This document shows positions 53,125 through 61,370 of a stretch of 64,000 nt of DNA, one piece after another. The first letter of the stretch is position 1, and each line of letters opens with the position of its first letter. The notes beneath the pieces were generated by a model that did no database searches, was not told the DNA's origin, and saw nothing but the letters and a program-made list of their open reading frames with translations. A program made the translations under genes and the position numbers. Source of the DNA: Rhizobium sp. AC27/96 (GTDB lineage Bacteria; Pseudomonadota; Alphaproteobacteria; Rhizobiales; Rhizobiaceae); the NCBI RefSeq assembly GCF_001692325.1, contig NZ_LXKN01000001.1, positions 1,054,001 through 1,118,000 of the forward strand. Reading direction: 5' to 3'.

Positions 53125-55271
53125 TCGGCAGCCTCCAGATATTCAGGCGCTTCCGGCAGTTTCCTTTTTGGCGCCGCATCGGCCATGATCGCCCCGACAC
53201 ATGCCTTCATCTTCGAAACAGAGACCGCATTCCCGATCTGCTTGATTTTCTCGGTCTTGGTGCCGGCGAACTCATAGGTAATTTCATCCGTGTTGAAGCC
53301 CATCGCAGCGGCCAACTCGTGGGGCTCCAGCATCCGGAAAAGGATGTCGTACTCTGGGCCGGGCTCGATCAGATTGATATGCCCTGTGGCTGCGATTGTG
53401 GGCGTTGGCTGATCGATGTCATGGATGCGAGGAGCTTGCCCCTCCCTCTCGCCGAACTGCGCTGCGATAAAGGCGAATTCGCCGCCCTTGGCTGTCGTCA
53501 TTGTGGGAATAGGGTCAGTTTCGATGTTACGCGCCTGTGCGCCGCCATTGCTGTTGGTGACCGGCACCACCATACCAAACCGCCCCTTACTGGTGATCGT
53601 CGGCAAAGTGTCTTCGACGCTGTTGCACGTCTCACCGGAGCCTGATCCATAGTATGGCGAGATTAGCGCGTGCGCGGCGCCATTGCCGCCAGTCGTCTGC
53701 GTGGGGATAGGCTCGCTTACGCAGCGCGGTGACCCGCCCGAAGCCTGAGACAGCACGAACGGCTCAATGACTGCATAGGCGCTGCCGTCACCGTGAATGG
53801 CGCCAAGCGGATCCTCTATGTTATGCGAGCGCCGCCAATTCGGATCGCGCTCTCTGGCATCATTGCCGTGAGCCACAGTAACGAGCATTGGTCGGGCGCG
53901 ACCGGGATGCTCTTCATTCGACGCGCCTCCGGTCGTGATAGTCGGGAGAGGATCCGCAGTTGACCGCGCCGCTCCGCTGTTGTGCTGCGAAAGAACCATT
54001 GGCTCAGCGAGCCAGACACCTCCCTTGGTGTCGAGCGTAGGGATAAGCCCTTCTGAAACACCTTCTGCTTTATTCCCCTTACGCCCGTTCATAATGATCG
54101 GTTCAGCCACTGCGATATGGCTTGCGGCGGAGGTAGCGGTTGGCAGCGGGTTATTGGCGCTCCCAGGGCTGGAACCTTTTTTCAGATTTACGATCACAGG
54201 TTCGGCCAACCCCACATGCTGACCGCTCGCGGCGAGCGTGGGAATAGGATTGGAGATCGAGGAACCGATGCCGTTTCGGCGCAAAGTAATGACCATTGGC
54301 TCCGCAGAACGGCCGCCCTTGGCATACTCTGCAGGCGCAATCCTAAAATGACGAAGGCGCCTGATAAGATCTTTGGCCAGTGCTCGACGCTGCTGACGTT
54401 TCATTTTGGACGCCGTGTTTCGGGCTTGGAAAGCCCAATTGATGTGGAAGCGCAGCGAGCGATCGATTTCCTGCAGTAACTTATCAATGAAGGGCTTTGG
54501 CCAGCCGAACTTGAAAGCGCCAGCAAGCACGCGCGCCAAGGTCTTTGGGGCCAAAGGCTTCGGTCGGTTGAGGATAGACCGTCCTTTTATCGACCAATCG
54601 ATAATTTCACGCGCTGGACGCCACGGCTTGGCCTTGTTGAACAGGTCATCGTTGATCTCATCTCTCTTCTTGTGGGTAGGCATAGGCCAATGGATCTTGC
54701 GACCATCGGACCGTCCCATGAGGATGAAGCGCTGCCTGGTGGTAGCGTCGCCGTAGTCGGCGGCATTCAGCTTGCGCCATTCGAGATCGAACCCAAGACG
54801 CCGCAGGGTTTCGGTCCATGCATGAAAGTATTCTCCTTTCCGGGAAGGGATAGGCCGGCCAGTCTTCATATTGACTGGACCCCACCCAATGAACTCCCAG
54901 ACATTTTCGATAATGATCCGCTTTACCCGAAGCTCGGTTAGCCAGGTGATGATGTGCCAAGGGTCGGAGCGCTGTTGGTCACTGGTCGGCTTGCCGCCAC
55001 GCGCCACGGAATGGTGGGTGCAGGTCGGGGAGGCCATCAGGAGGTCTAGATAACCCTCAGGCACGAGAATGTGCGGGCGAACGGTCGAAATATCCTGCAC
55101 GAAGTGCCTGGCCTCTGGATGATTGAGAGTGTGCGTTTCGATAGCTGTAGGCCAGTGATTGACGCAGACGAGATCCATTTCCAGACCAAGGTCTTTGAGT
55201 GCGCGCATGGCACCGGTCGAAGAACCGCCAGCACCACACAGAAGATCAGCTACAAGCATTTTACGAGCCAT
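53121..55271 (-). CDS. DNA cytosine-C5 methyltransferase with internal repeats
   Basis: 716 residues from the ATG at 55271 (AAGGA upstream). C5-methyltransferase motifs: I (ADLLCGAGGSSTG), IV with catalytic Cys (SPTCTHHS), VI (IIIENVWEF), VIII (TTRQRFILMG) and X (IGNAVSVSK). Between VIII and X, where target recognition lies, are about nine imperfect repeats of roughly 33 residues with the theme AEPM/V...-PIPTxTTxG. Probably protects phage DNA against restriction. The target sequence cannot be read from sequence. Confidence 0.88.
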   Translation of the reverse strand: MARKMLVADLLCGAGGSSTGAMRALKDLGLEMDLVCVNHWPTAIETHTLNHPEARHFVQDISTVRPHILVPEGYLDLLMASPTCTHHSVARGGKPTSDQQRSDPWHIITWLTELRVKRIIIENVWEFIGWGPVNMKTGRPIPSRKGEYFHAWTETLRRLGFDLEWRKLNAADYGDATTRQRFILMGRSDGRKIHWPMPTHKKRDEINDDLFNKAKPWRPAREIIDWSIKGRSILNRPKPLAPKTLARVLAGAFKFGWPKPFIDKLLQEIDRSLRFHINWAFQARNTASKMKRQQRRALAKDLIRRLRHFRIAPAEYAKGGRSAEPMVITLRRNGIGSSISNPIPTLAASGQHVGLAEPVIVNLKKGSSPGSANNPLPTATSAASHIAVAEPIIMNGRKGNKAEGVSEGLIPTLDTKGGVWLAEPMVLSQHNSGAARSTADPLPTITTGGASNEEHPGRARPMLVTVAHGNDARERDPNWRRSHNIEDPLGAIHGDGSAYAVIEPFVLSQASGGSPRCVSEPIPTQTTGGNGAAHALISPYYGSGSGETCNSVEDTLPTITSKGRFGMVVPVTNSNGGAQARNIETDPIPTMTTAKGGEFAFIAAQFGEREGQAPRIHDIDQPTPTIAATGHINLIEPGPEYDILFRMLEPHELAAAMGFNTDEITYEFAGTKTEKIKQIGNAVSVSKMKACVGAIMADAAPKRKLPEAPEYLEAAE

Positions 55272-55320
55272 TACAGAAATCGTCCTTGTCCGGTATCGCT
55301 CAGATCGGTGAACATGATCA

Positions 55321-56760
55321 TCAGAAATCCTCAAACCCATCGAAGGCTGGCTCACCGGCGCCGGAATAGGCAGCCGCGAACATTGTGTATTCAGCCTCAA
55401 AACGGATCTCTGCAGACTGACCGGGCTCACCACGACGGCGCTTGTGATTGATGATCCATGCCTTGCCGCGGGAATCCTCATATTTTCGGATCAGGGCATC
55501 TCGCTTTTCCTCGCCATGCACCTGAGGGATCAGTTCCTTGTAAAGCGGCTCTGGACGATAAAGGCTGAACCAGACGTCCAGGTTCTGCTTAATCGATCCG
55601 CCGCCGTAGGCGTCCCCCATCATGGGGCGGATCGAGCCACCGGATCTCCATCTGGTTTTCCAGTCGTCATTGCGCTGGATAAGGATGACGATCGCGACAT
55701 TCAGGGACTTGGCGATGGCTTTGAGCCCGCGATACAGAGCATTGACGCGCTCGGCAAAGATGTCCTTCGGATTTGGGAGGCTGATCATCTTGGCGTGGTC
55801 AATCACGATAAGATCGATCCCCAGACTCTTGACCATCGATTCCGCTTTGACGCGAATATCGGACAATGAGCATTCGCCAAAACCGACGATATAGAACGGC
55901 AGATCGACGGCCTTGATGATTTCCTTCTCCAAGCCGCTCTCTTCCTTGGAGGTAAGGGTATAGCTGTCGATGTGGGATAGCGGCACATGAGCTTCTTGAG
56001 CGGCAGCCTGTAGAGCCGCTTCTTCCTCACTGACTTCGACCGAGAAAAATGCCGTCTTGAACCCACAAGCCGCGGCATAGCGGCACTGTTGAAGCGACAT
56101 AGCCGTCTTGCCGCCGCCGGAGTCCGACATGAGCCCGACGAGATTGCCGCGGCGCATATTGCCAATCTTCTGGGTAATGTCGTCAATGAACCACGGGATG
56201 CGACCTGATGTGTCCAGGCTGGCCTTGGCGGCCTTGTTCACGGCATCAGGAAGGATGACGCCGTACTTGGTCGCGCCTGCCCGCTCGTTGCCCTCTGTGG
56301 CGATCTGCGTCAATCTGGTGGCGAACTCGCCGATCACCTTCTCTGGATTCATATCGACAGGCATGTAACGGGACAGATTATCGAGATCCGCCGCCAGAGT
56401 GATCAATTCCCGTCGTGACCACATTTCAATGATCGTGCGGCCAAAATCACCAGCGCCGGCGACAGATACTGCTTCCATGGACAGCCTGGCGAGATATTGA
56501 GAGACGGTAAGGTCCCCGACCTTCTCATCCGCCGAGAGATAACTCTTCACAGTGACTGGATTGGCACCGCGCCCCTGAGCAATCATCGTGCCGGCTACAT
56601 CATAGATCTTACGGTGAAGCGGCTCATGGAAATGGCCAGCGTTGAGGAAACCAGCGACCTGCCAATAGGCGGCATTATTGACCAAAATAGCTCCCAGAAG
56701 CATTTGCTCGGCCTCCAAAGCCTCCGGCAATGGCGGTGGGAATTGAGACATCATGTTCAT
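55321..56760 (-). CDS. DnaB-like replicative helicase
   Basis: 479 residues. N-terminal DnaB domain (PPPLPEALEAEQMLLGAIL), Walker A SDSGGGKTA (about 212-220), Walker B LIVIDH, and a RecA-type C-terminal core ending KAWIINHKRRRGEPG. Phage replicative helicase; no separate loader or primase is seen in this window. Overlaps the RuvC-like gene by four bases. Confidence 0.9.
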   Translation of the reverse strand: MNMMSQFPPPLPEALEAEQMLLGAILVNNAAYWQVAGFLNAGHFHEPLHRKIYDVAGTMIAQGRGANPVTVKSYLSADEKVGDLTVSQYLARLSMEAVSVAGAGDFGRTIIEMWSRRELITLAADLDNLSRYMPVDMNPEKVIGEFATRLTQIATEGNERAGATKYGVILPDAVNKAAKASLDTSGRIPWFIDDITQKIGNMRRGNLVGLMSDSGGGKTAMSLQQCRYAAACGFKTAFFSVEVSEEEAALQAAAQEAHVPLSHIDSYTLTSKEESGLEKEIIKAVDLPFYIVGFGECSLSDIRVKAESMVKSLGIDLIVIDHAKMISLPNPKDIFAERVNALYRGLKAIAKSLNVAIVILIQRNDDWKTRWRSGGSIRPMMGDAYGGGSIKQNLDVWFSLYRPEPLYKELIPQVHGEEKRDALIRKYEDSRGKAWIINHKRRRGEPGQSAEIRFEAEYTMFAAAYSGAGEPAFDGFEDF

Positions 56761-57329
56761 GCAGCCCTCACCTTCAGAAGTTTGAATTCTTGAGCGGCCT
56801 CGGCAGCCATAGCTATGCCAACAGCTTCAGCAGCATCAGCGTTTTTGACGGATATCTTGAGCAACCGGCAGCGCTCGATAGCAGCGCGCTTCCATGCGGC
56901 TCGGTCAAAGCCCGGAGAGCGACCCATGCCGAGGAAATGCTTGCGCCATGTAGCTGAAGGGATGGTGACCCATGGGATGCGATAGGCCGCGACTATGCCA
57001 ACCACTGCGCCCGACAACGACGAAAGCTGCAGCGCATTCGGGTTCACTGTGCGCTCTTCGACCTCGCCAGCCATGTCCTGCTTTTTCTTGGCGAAAGTCA
57101 CGATGTTTCGCATCGGTTGTTCGATAGCCACGAAATCAGGCAGGCAAGCCTTGCGGGTAATTGGGTCTTTGAAGAGATTCACGACCTGAAGGGCGATGGA
57201 GGCAGCCTTCTCCTCTGCGTTGTCACCCTCTGCCTTAATGACCCCGGTTCGGATCGTGGAGAGCTTTGAGCCCGGCTCATACCATGCAAAACCGGTGGTA
57301 GTCGCAATGTCGAGCCCAAGGATCAGCAT
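56757..57329 (-). CDS. RuvC-like Holliday junction resolvase/nuclease
   Basis: 190 residues from the ATG at 57329 (CGGAGG upstream; a longer in-frame start at 57359 is weaker). RNase H-fold acidic residues in order: Asp in GLDIATTTG, Glu in VAIEQP, Asp in NADAAEAVGIA. Such phage proteins resolve branched replication intermediates before packaging. The start overlaps the preceding gene. Confidence 0.8.
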   Translation of the reverse strand: MLILGLDIATTTGFAWYEPGSKLSTIRTGVIKAEGDNAEEKAASIALQVVNLFKDPITRKACLPDFVAIEQPMRNIVTFAKKKQDMAGEVEERTVNPNALQLSSLSGAVVGIVAAYRIPWVTIPSATWRKHFLGMGRSPGFDRAAWKRAAIERCRLLKISVKNADAAEAVGIAMAAEAAQEFKLLKVRAA

Positions 57330-57679
57330 GCTCCGGCCTCCGTAGGGATGAGACGCCATTGGGCATGAATGCCGGATCCGCCTTTAGAGGATGAAATAGT
57401 CCAGCCGAAAGGCTCGATACGTCGACGCAGCTGGCTCACTTGGACTGCCAGAACCTTATCGGCACGTTCGGGGCCACCATCAGCTCTGCCGCCGTAGATC
57501 AGATGAATAAGCGCGTCCCGAAAGACAGGGCGTCCGACTGAGCGCGACAGGATATCGAAAATGATACGATGCGCTGGCGCTGTGACATACTGTCGAACTT
57601 CTTCAACAGGAGCTGCCTCCCCTATGAGGCCTCCACAGCATGGGCATGTGAATGTCTGAATGCGAGCTACAACGTTCAT
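57323..57679 (-). CDS. Zinc-knuckle winged-helix protein
   Basis: 118 residues: N-terminal TCPCCGG knuckle, then a winged helix like the DNA-binding domain of response regulators (LSRSVGRPVFRDALIHLIYGG, ADKVLAVQVSQLRRRIEPFGWTI). Likely a DNA-binding regulator of this operon or part of replication initiation. Widespread as small proteins in rhizobial phages. Confidence 0.7.
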   Translation of the reverse strand: MNVVARIQTFTCPCCGGLIGEAAPVEEVRQYVTAPAHRIIFDILSRSVGRPVFRDALIHLIYGGRADGGPERADKVLAVQVSQLRRRIEPFGWTISSSKGGSGIHAQWRLIPTEAGAC

Positions 57680-57763
57680 GCGAGCCTCTGGAAAAGAGAG
57701 TGCTGCATTTGCGCAGCGAGGTGGGCGGCTCCAGCCAGGGAGGAAAGCGAGCCTCCGGGAGAA

Positions 57764-58264
57764 CTACTCAGCGGCATCAGGGAACGGCTCTTCGCCATTG
57801 ACAGCCGAATCCAGATCCTTGTTGATGAACTCGGTTCCGTCATTGAACCCGGCCTGCCAGCGCTGGCCCTGGATACTGCCGGTGTCATATGGATTGGCGT
57901 TGGCCTTGCGACCTTTGCCAGCGGCCAAACCGTCTTCGTAGGCCGCGTCTTCGGCTGGCGTCCGATCCTTTTCGAGGATGTCGAGCTGGCGTGCGACCCT
58001 GTGGCCGAACATGCGAGCGATCCGCAGCCGGCGCTCCATCGTGGCGATGATCTCGGAAGCGTCCTTTTCTTCCAACTCTTGCGCCCATTTGATGTCGGCC
58101 TTGGTGAACCCAACATCTTTCAGGCGCTTATAGACGCCGCCGATTTCGCCTTTGGTTCCGGCCATATCGGAGTTTAGCTCCTTGATCTGACGGAAGCCGT
58201 TGTGGAACTGCTGTTCTTCCCATTGCTCTCGTTCGGTTTGAACGTTGTGTCCTGCTGTAGACAT
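57764..58264 (-). CDS. GapR-like/RMF-like fusion protein
   Basis: 166 residues. About 15-90 form a coiled-coil pattern similar to GapR/DUF2312 (KELNSDMAGTKGEIGGVYKRLKDVGF then acidic and basic helix), a nucleoid protein family of alphaproteobacteria. About 105-142 (AYEDGLAAGKGRKANANPY, then QGQRWQAGFNDG) has the G-x2-G, PY and R-x2-W-x2-G-x4 spacing of ribosome modulation factor. Both comparisons are by eye. First gene of the second leftward operon, after a palindromic operator candidate. Confidence 0.55.
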   Translation of the reverse strand: MSTAGHNVQTEREQWEEQQFHNGFRQIKELNSDMAGTKGEIGGVYKRLKDVGFTKADIKWAQELEEKDASEIIATMERRLRIARMFGHRVARQLDILEKDRTPAEDAAYEDGLAAGKGRKANANPYDTGSIQGQRWQAGFNDGTEFINKDLDSAVNGEEPFPDAAE

Positions 58265-58284
58265 TTGTCACCTATTAGTGATTG

Positions 58285-58308
58285 TCGGAAATTTCCGAAG
58301 CTTTCGGA
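58285..58308 (-). promoter_or_regulatory. Overlapping palindromes upstream of the GapR/RMF-like gene
   Basis: TCGGAAATTTCCGA (58285-58298), a perfect 14-bp palindrome, overlaps the near-palindrome TTCCGAAGCTTTCGGA (58293-58308). They lie between the terminator and the gene's ribosome site, a likely control site for the replication operon. Confidence 0.45.
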
Positions 58309-58311
58309 TAC

Positions 58312-58337
58312 AAAAAAGGACGCCCGGTCAGGCGTCC
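58312..58337 (-). terminator. Intrinsic terminator of the first leftward operon
   Basis: Stem GGACGCC/GGCGTCC (58318-58324 with 58331-58337), 6-base loop, then six T on the minus strand. It divides the early and replication operons, suggesting antitermination or a separate promoter for the latter. Confidence 0.85.
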
Positions 58338-58349
58338 GAGTCTTCCAAT

Positions 58350-58724
58350 TCAGGCGCGATTTTGAGCCCCAAGCATTTGCCGGAACGCATCAACCAGCGG
58401 CCTAAAGAAATCCGCCTCAGGTCCAGCCAAGAGTAAGTCGGCCTTACGAATGAGTTCGTCGATCTCTCTGACTTCTGCTCTGCCATAGGTGATCCCCGCC
58501 TTTTCCTCTATGACCCGCAGTTCTTCTGCAGAGATCGATACGCGCGGGTCTGCGTACCAAACGTCTTTTGTACGGGTGAAGGACCAGCCGAGACGTCGCG
58601 CCGCCACGCGAATGCGGTCCTTCACATTTTCAGCGCTGCCCTTTGGGGCGATGTATTTTTTCAAGGCTGTTGATGCAAAATCGACGCTAGACATTTCGGA
58701 TTTTCCCAACTGATTTTCGGACAT
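58350..58724 (-). CDS. Hypothetical phage protein
   Basis: 124 residues, soluble, helical. A basic winged-helix-like part (VAARRLGWSFTRTKDVWYADPRVSISAEEL) suggests DNA binding. Two in-frame ATGs ten codons apart (58724, 58694) each sit in a copy of the same duplicated leader, so the true start is unclear. Confidence 0.6.
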   Translation of the reverse strand: MSENQLGKSEMSSVDFASTALKKYIAPKGSAENVKDRIRVAARRLGWSFTRTKDVWYADPRVSISAEELRVIEEKAGITYGRAEVREIDELIRKADLLLAGPEADFFRPLVDAFRQMLGAQNRA

Positions 58725-58780
58725 TTACGATTTTCCCTGTGCGACTAATCCGGTGTCAGACAGGGGTCGGGTTGAAAAGT

Positions 58781-58909
58781 TCAGCCCCCGCCCACTGGCG
58801 AAGACTTGAAATGCAGATCACGAACACGAAGCATTGCGCCGCTAAGTTTGGCGACTGTTGGCGCGGTAGCTTCGGTGGTCGTGGAGAAATTGGAAAATGA
58901 GGAAATCAC
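58781..58909 (-). CDS. Tiny hypothetical protein
   Basis: 42 residues from a GTG that overlaps the previous stop (GTGA). Ser/Thr-rich N-terminus, basic end. Weak support beyond the coupling. Confidence 0.35.
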   Translation of the reverse strand: MISSFSNFSTTTEATAPTVAKLSGAMLRVRDLHFKSSPVGGG

Positions 58910-59085
58910 TTCGTCACCTCACGGTGATTTATGAGATCGCCCTCTGGGGCACCGGCCATGTCGGTATCGTCCGACTTGCGACGGCGAAGTTCTTTTGCAA
59001 CGAAATGACGAACGAAGGCGGCAAATGCCAAGGCCATCAAGATTGCAGCGACCGGAAGGAAACCTTGGAGGAAATCACCGAGCAT
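58906..59085 (-). CDS. Small membrane protein
   Basis: 59 residues from the ATG at 59085 (AGGAGG upstream): one transmembrane helix (FLPVAAILMALAFAAFVRHFVA) and a charged cytoplasmic tail. Overlaps the end of the preceding small membrane protein. Confidence 0.6.
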   Translation of the reverse strand: MLGDFLQGFLPVAAILMALAFAAFVRHFVAKELRRRKSDDTDMAGAPEGDLINHREVTK

Positions 59086-59212
59086 TGTCGCGTTCCTCCT
59101 GGCTGGAGATGCGAGACGACAGCCTGAACGGCGCCATCGCAAAGACAGTGCAGACTATGTAGGCGGCTGCCACGCATGAAATCAGAGCGGTTTGGATGGT
59201 AGCCGTGATCAT
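59075..59212 (-). CDS. Small membrane protein coupled to the radical SAM gene
   Basis: 45 residues (MITATIQTALISCVAAAYIV...), one transmembrane segment. Its ATG overlaps the radical SAM stop (ATGA) and its end overlaps the next gene, so the cluster is tightly coupled. Short but well supported by both overlaps. Confidence 0.5.
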   Translation of the reverse strand: MITATIQTALISCVAAAYIVCTVFAMAPFRLSSRISSQEERDNAR

Positions 59213-60156
59213 ACCAGCACCGCACGAGGTGTATGAATAGAAGGAAGACCATGACCGACACTCGGCCGCGCCATTTCAGGATGGTCTCTCATCCATTGCT
59301 GGACAAACCAGAGCTGACCGCATCCGCCGCCGATATCGTCTTGGCCGGCAGGATCGAAGACGCGGACATCAAAGCCACGCTCTACAAGCTTAGAGGCGAA
59401 GTTTGCCGCAAGTTCGACCTGATGGTCATTGCGTGCTGGCATGCCTTCGTTGCGCTCACAGATGACGCTGACGGTGGCGTTCCAGACCGACGGATTGAAA
59501 TGGTTAAGCAGTCGCTCAGCATCTGCGTCAGAAGAATTGTCGTCGCCAGCGCAATAATTGAAGAACGGCTTGCGGCCAGTTGTGGCATGCCAGCTTTCTC
59601 CGCGCCTAGCGATGAGACTGATCGACAATTTCTTTTTGAACGGGATAAGCTCGTCACGCTCTTCGTCAGTCGATCTGTGAACGGAGAATTGCAGACCGAT
59701 AGTAGGGATTTCTCGGCTTATGCCCTCGACCCAATCATAATCGATATCCGGCCCGATGGTGCTGATCAGAAGCGCTGCGCGAGGATACTTGCCATAGAGA
59801 GCCTGGAGCGCACTGATCATGCCGCTCTTGTTGAGCAAGGGCTCTCCCATGCTCATGAACATGATTTGCAGCCGCTTCATCACAGCAGGATCGACGCCTG
59901 TGTCGATTATACAACGGTCGACTTGCTCTACGATCTCTTCGCCACGGAACCCACGAACAAAGTAATCGCCAGCCCCGCAGAACCGGCATCCCACCGGGCA
60001 ACCACTCATAGTAGAGCAGCAAATGACTGTGCGCGTCGCATAGTCTGGATAGCGATAGAGGACAGATTCAGCGACACCAGTTTCGCCTGTGAAGACGTAC
60101 TTGCTGACGTTGCCCTCTGAACTTTGAATGACCTTGACTTCATGGAAATTGCTCAT
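59209..60156 (-). CDS. RlmN/Cfr-like radical SAM RNA methyltransferase
   Basis: 315 residues. Radical SAM cluster CPVGCRFC (Cys53, 57, 60), MGEPL at 103-107, and FSVHRSTDEERDELIPFKKK at about 158-177, which matches the substrate loop of RlmN. The two extra cysteines needed for the RlmN/Cfr mechanism are present: Cys46 (spaced C-x6-C before the cluster) and Cys279 in GGCGQLW. The usual N-terminal accessory domain (about 70 residues) is missing. RlmN makes 2-methyladenosine in 23S rRNA and some tRNAs; the substrate here is unknown. ATGA overlaps on both sides. Confidence 0.85.
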   Translation of the reverse strand: MSNFHEVKVIQSSEGNVSKYVFTGETGVAESVLYRYPDYATRTVICCSTMSGCPVGCRFCGAGDYFVRGFRGEEIVEQVDRCIIDTGVDPAVMKRLQIMFMSMGEPLLNKSGMISALQALYGKYPRAALLISTIGPDIDYDWVEGISREIPTIGLQFSVHRSTDEERDELIPFKKKLSISLIARRGESWHATTGRKPFFNYCAGDDNSSDADAERLLNHFNPSVWNATVSVICERNEGMPARNDHQVELAANFASKLVERGFDVRVFDPAGQDDIGGGCGQLWFVQQWMRDHPEMARPSVGHGLPSIHTPRAVLV

Positions 60157-60317
60157 GCTGCCCTACCCGGTCTTTCGACCTGCTTGCGATCAGCCGCGAC
60201 GTTGCGCTCCACAGCGCGGCGTGCGATTGCGTTCTCTGGTTCGTCCGGAAATTCATCGGAGAACCGATGGCGAAACTCTTCAAGCCAATCGTGGCCGACT
60301 GGTTCTCGTTTGGTCAT
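60153..60317 (-). CDS. Small charged hypothetical protein
   Basis: 54 residues (MTKREPVGHDWLEEFRHRF...), acidic centre and basic end. ATGA overlaps with the gene before and the radical SAM gene after strongly support translation. Function unknown. Confidence 0.6.
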   Translation of the reverse strand: MTKREPVGHDWLEEFRHRFSDEFPDEPENAIARRAVERNVAADRKQVERPGRAA

Positions 60318-60661
60318 GCTCCGCTCCCAACATCATCGATCAATGCGGGGCAGGCAGAAGCGACGCCACCTGCCCCGCGACTGGCCGCGCTGCTCCCACC
60401 GTCCAACTTTTTAGCGGGAGCTTCTGCGGTTTCGGTCTGATTGCGAGCGATTACCTGAGAGGCGATCTTTTCGAGGTACTGGCGGTCGGAACCCAAAGCC
60501 TTTCCAGCTTCGTATCCAAGGTTCCAAGCCTCGCGCACCCAGTCTATGGCGCGCTGCGATGCCATCTCTTCGTGGTCGCTCAGAAAGCGCTCCCAACGGG
60601 TGGAATAGCCTTCGATTTCGTCCATCCAAGCGTCGAAGGTGGGATAGGCTACAGTGCTCAT
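60314..60661 (-). CDS. Hypothetical phage protein
   Basis: 115 residues; N-terminal helical part (MDEIEGYSTRWERFLSDHEEM) and Ala/Gly/Ser-rich C-terminus. Overlaps both neighbours by four bases. Unknown. Confidence 0.6.
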   Translation of the reverse strand: MSTVAYPTFDAWMDEIEGYSTRWERFLSDHEEMASQRAIDWVREAWNLGYEAGKALGSDRQYLEKIASQVIARNQTETAEAPAKKLDGGSSAASRGAGGVASACPALIDDVGSGA

Positions 60662-60864
60662 GCTGATACCCCTTCCCTAGCCCAACGGTTCATCGCGTTC
60701 GTGAGAACCCGCATCTGGCCTTCTGTCTTCGATGGGCTTGGACCGCCTTCACCATGGATCACATAGCCGCCGGCAGAGCCTCGGGTGACCTTAGGGGAAG
60801 GTTTGCCGTGGTAGGCCTCATAGGCGCGTTGGTATGCGGCTGTGGTGAAATTGGAGGCGTTCAA
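60658..60864 (-). CDS. Small hypothetical protein
   Basis: 68 residues from a TTG that overlaps the previous stop (TTGA), with GGAGG eight bases upstream. The long upstream frame is a shadow. AYQRAYEAYHGKPSPKVTRG and a helical C-terminus. Unknown. Confidence 0.5.
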   Translation of the reverse strand: MNASNFTTAAYQRAYEAYHGKPSPKVTRGSAGGYVIHGEGGPSPSKTEGQMRVLTNAMNRWAREGVSA

Positions 60865-61370
60865 CGCTTTGCCCTCCACTCGGCCGGCAGGGCTGCGATA
60901 TTCTTTCGCGCCAGCCTGGGTCGCTGTTTCTTTGGGATTCTGACCAGTTGAAAAACCAGCGTGTAGACATCTCGAACCTTGGGAGTTTCCTCGACCAGAT
61001 CGCCCCACAGGAGGCGCGCGGCCTTCCAGTAGTCTTCGATGCCATTGAGTTTCGAGACTTTGACGCCATTGGACCCGAGGAAAGCCCTGACGCTGCTTTC
61101 AGCCGCCGTCACGTTGCTGACATCGCTCTTGGCCTTCCGGTTCGCCAGACCGGCGCGGATGAACTGCTCAAGTCTGCCGAGCAGCTTCTGTCCGTTGTCC
61201 TCGGACATGTCGTTGAAGTTGAACCCGCCGAACTGGGTCAGCTTTTCATCGTCCAGATCGGCGGCAACCGCAACTGCAGCCCAATAGGCCGTCATGCCGC
61301 CGTCGTTCAGCTTCGCCCGCTGAAACTGCAGACGCTTGGCACAGAGAGGAAAGCCGGAAACGTTGATCAT
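60861..61370 (-). CDS. Hypothetical phage protein (second gene of early operon)
   Basis: 169 residues: N-terminal half with MTAYWAAVAVAADLDDEKLTQF; C-terminal half ending in a basic helix. Overlaps the Cro-like gene by ATGA. No family recognised. Confidence 0.6.
   Translation of the reverse strand: MINVSGFPLCAKRLQFQRAKLNDGGMTAYWAAVAVAADLDDEKLTQFGGFNFNDMSEDNGQKLLGRLEQFIRAGLANRKAKSDVSNVTAAESSVRAFLGSNGVKVSKLNGIEDYWKAARLLWGDLVEETPKVRDVYTLVFQLVRIPKKQRPRLARKNIAALPAEWRAKR

Noticed and set aside
53121..55271. CRISPR-like periodicity
   Set aside because: The repeats are at protein level, imperfect and in frame within a methyltransferase; DNA repeats and spacers are absent.
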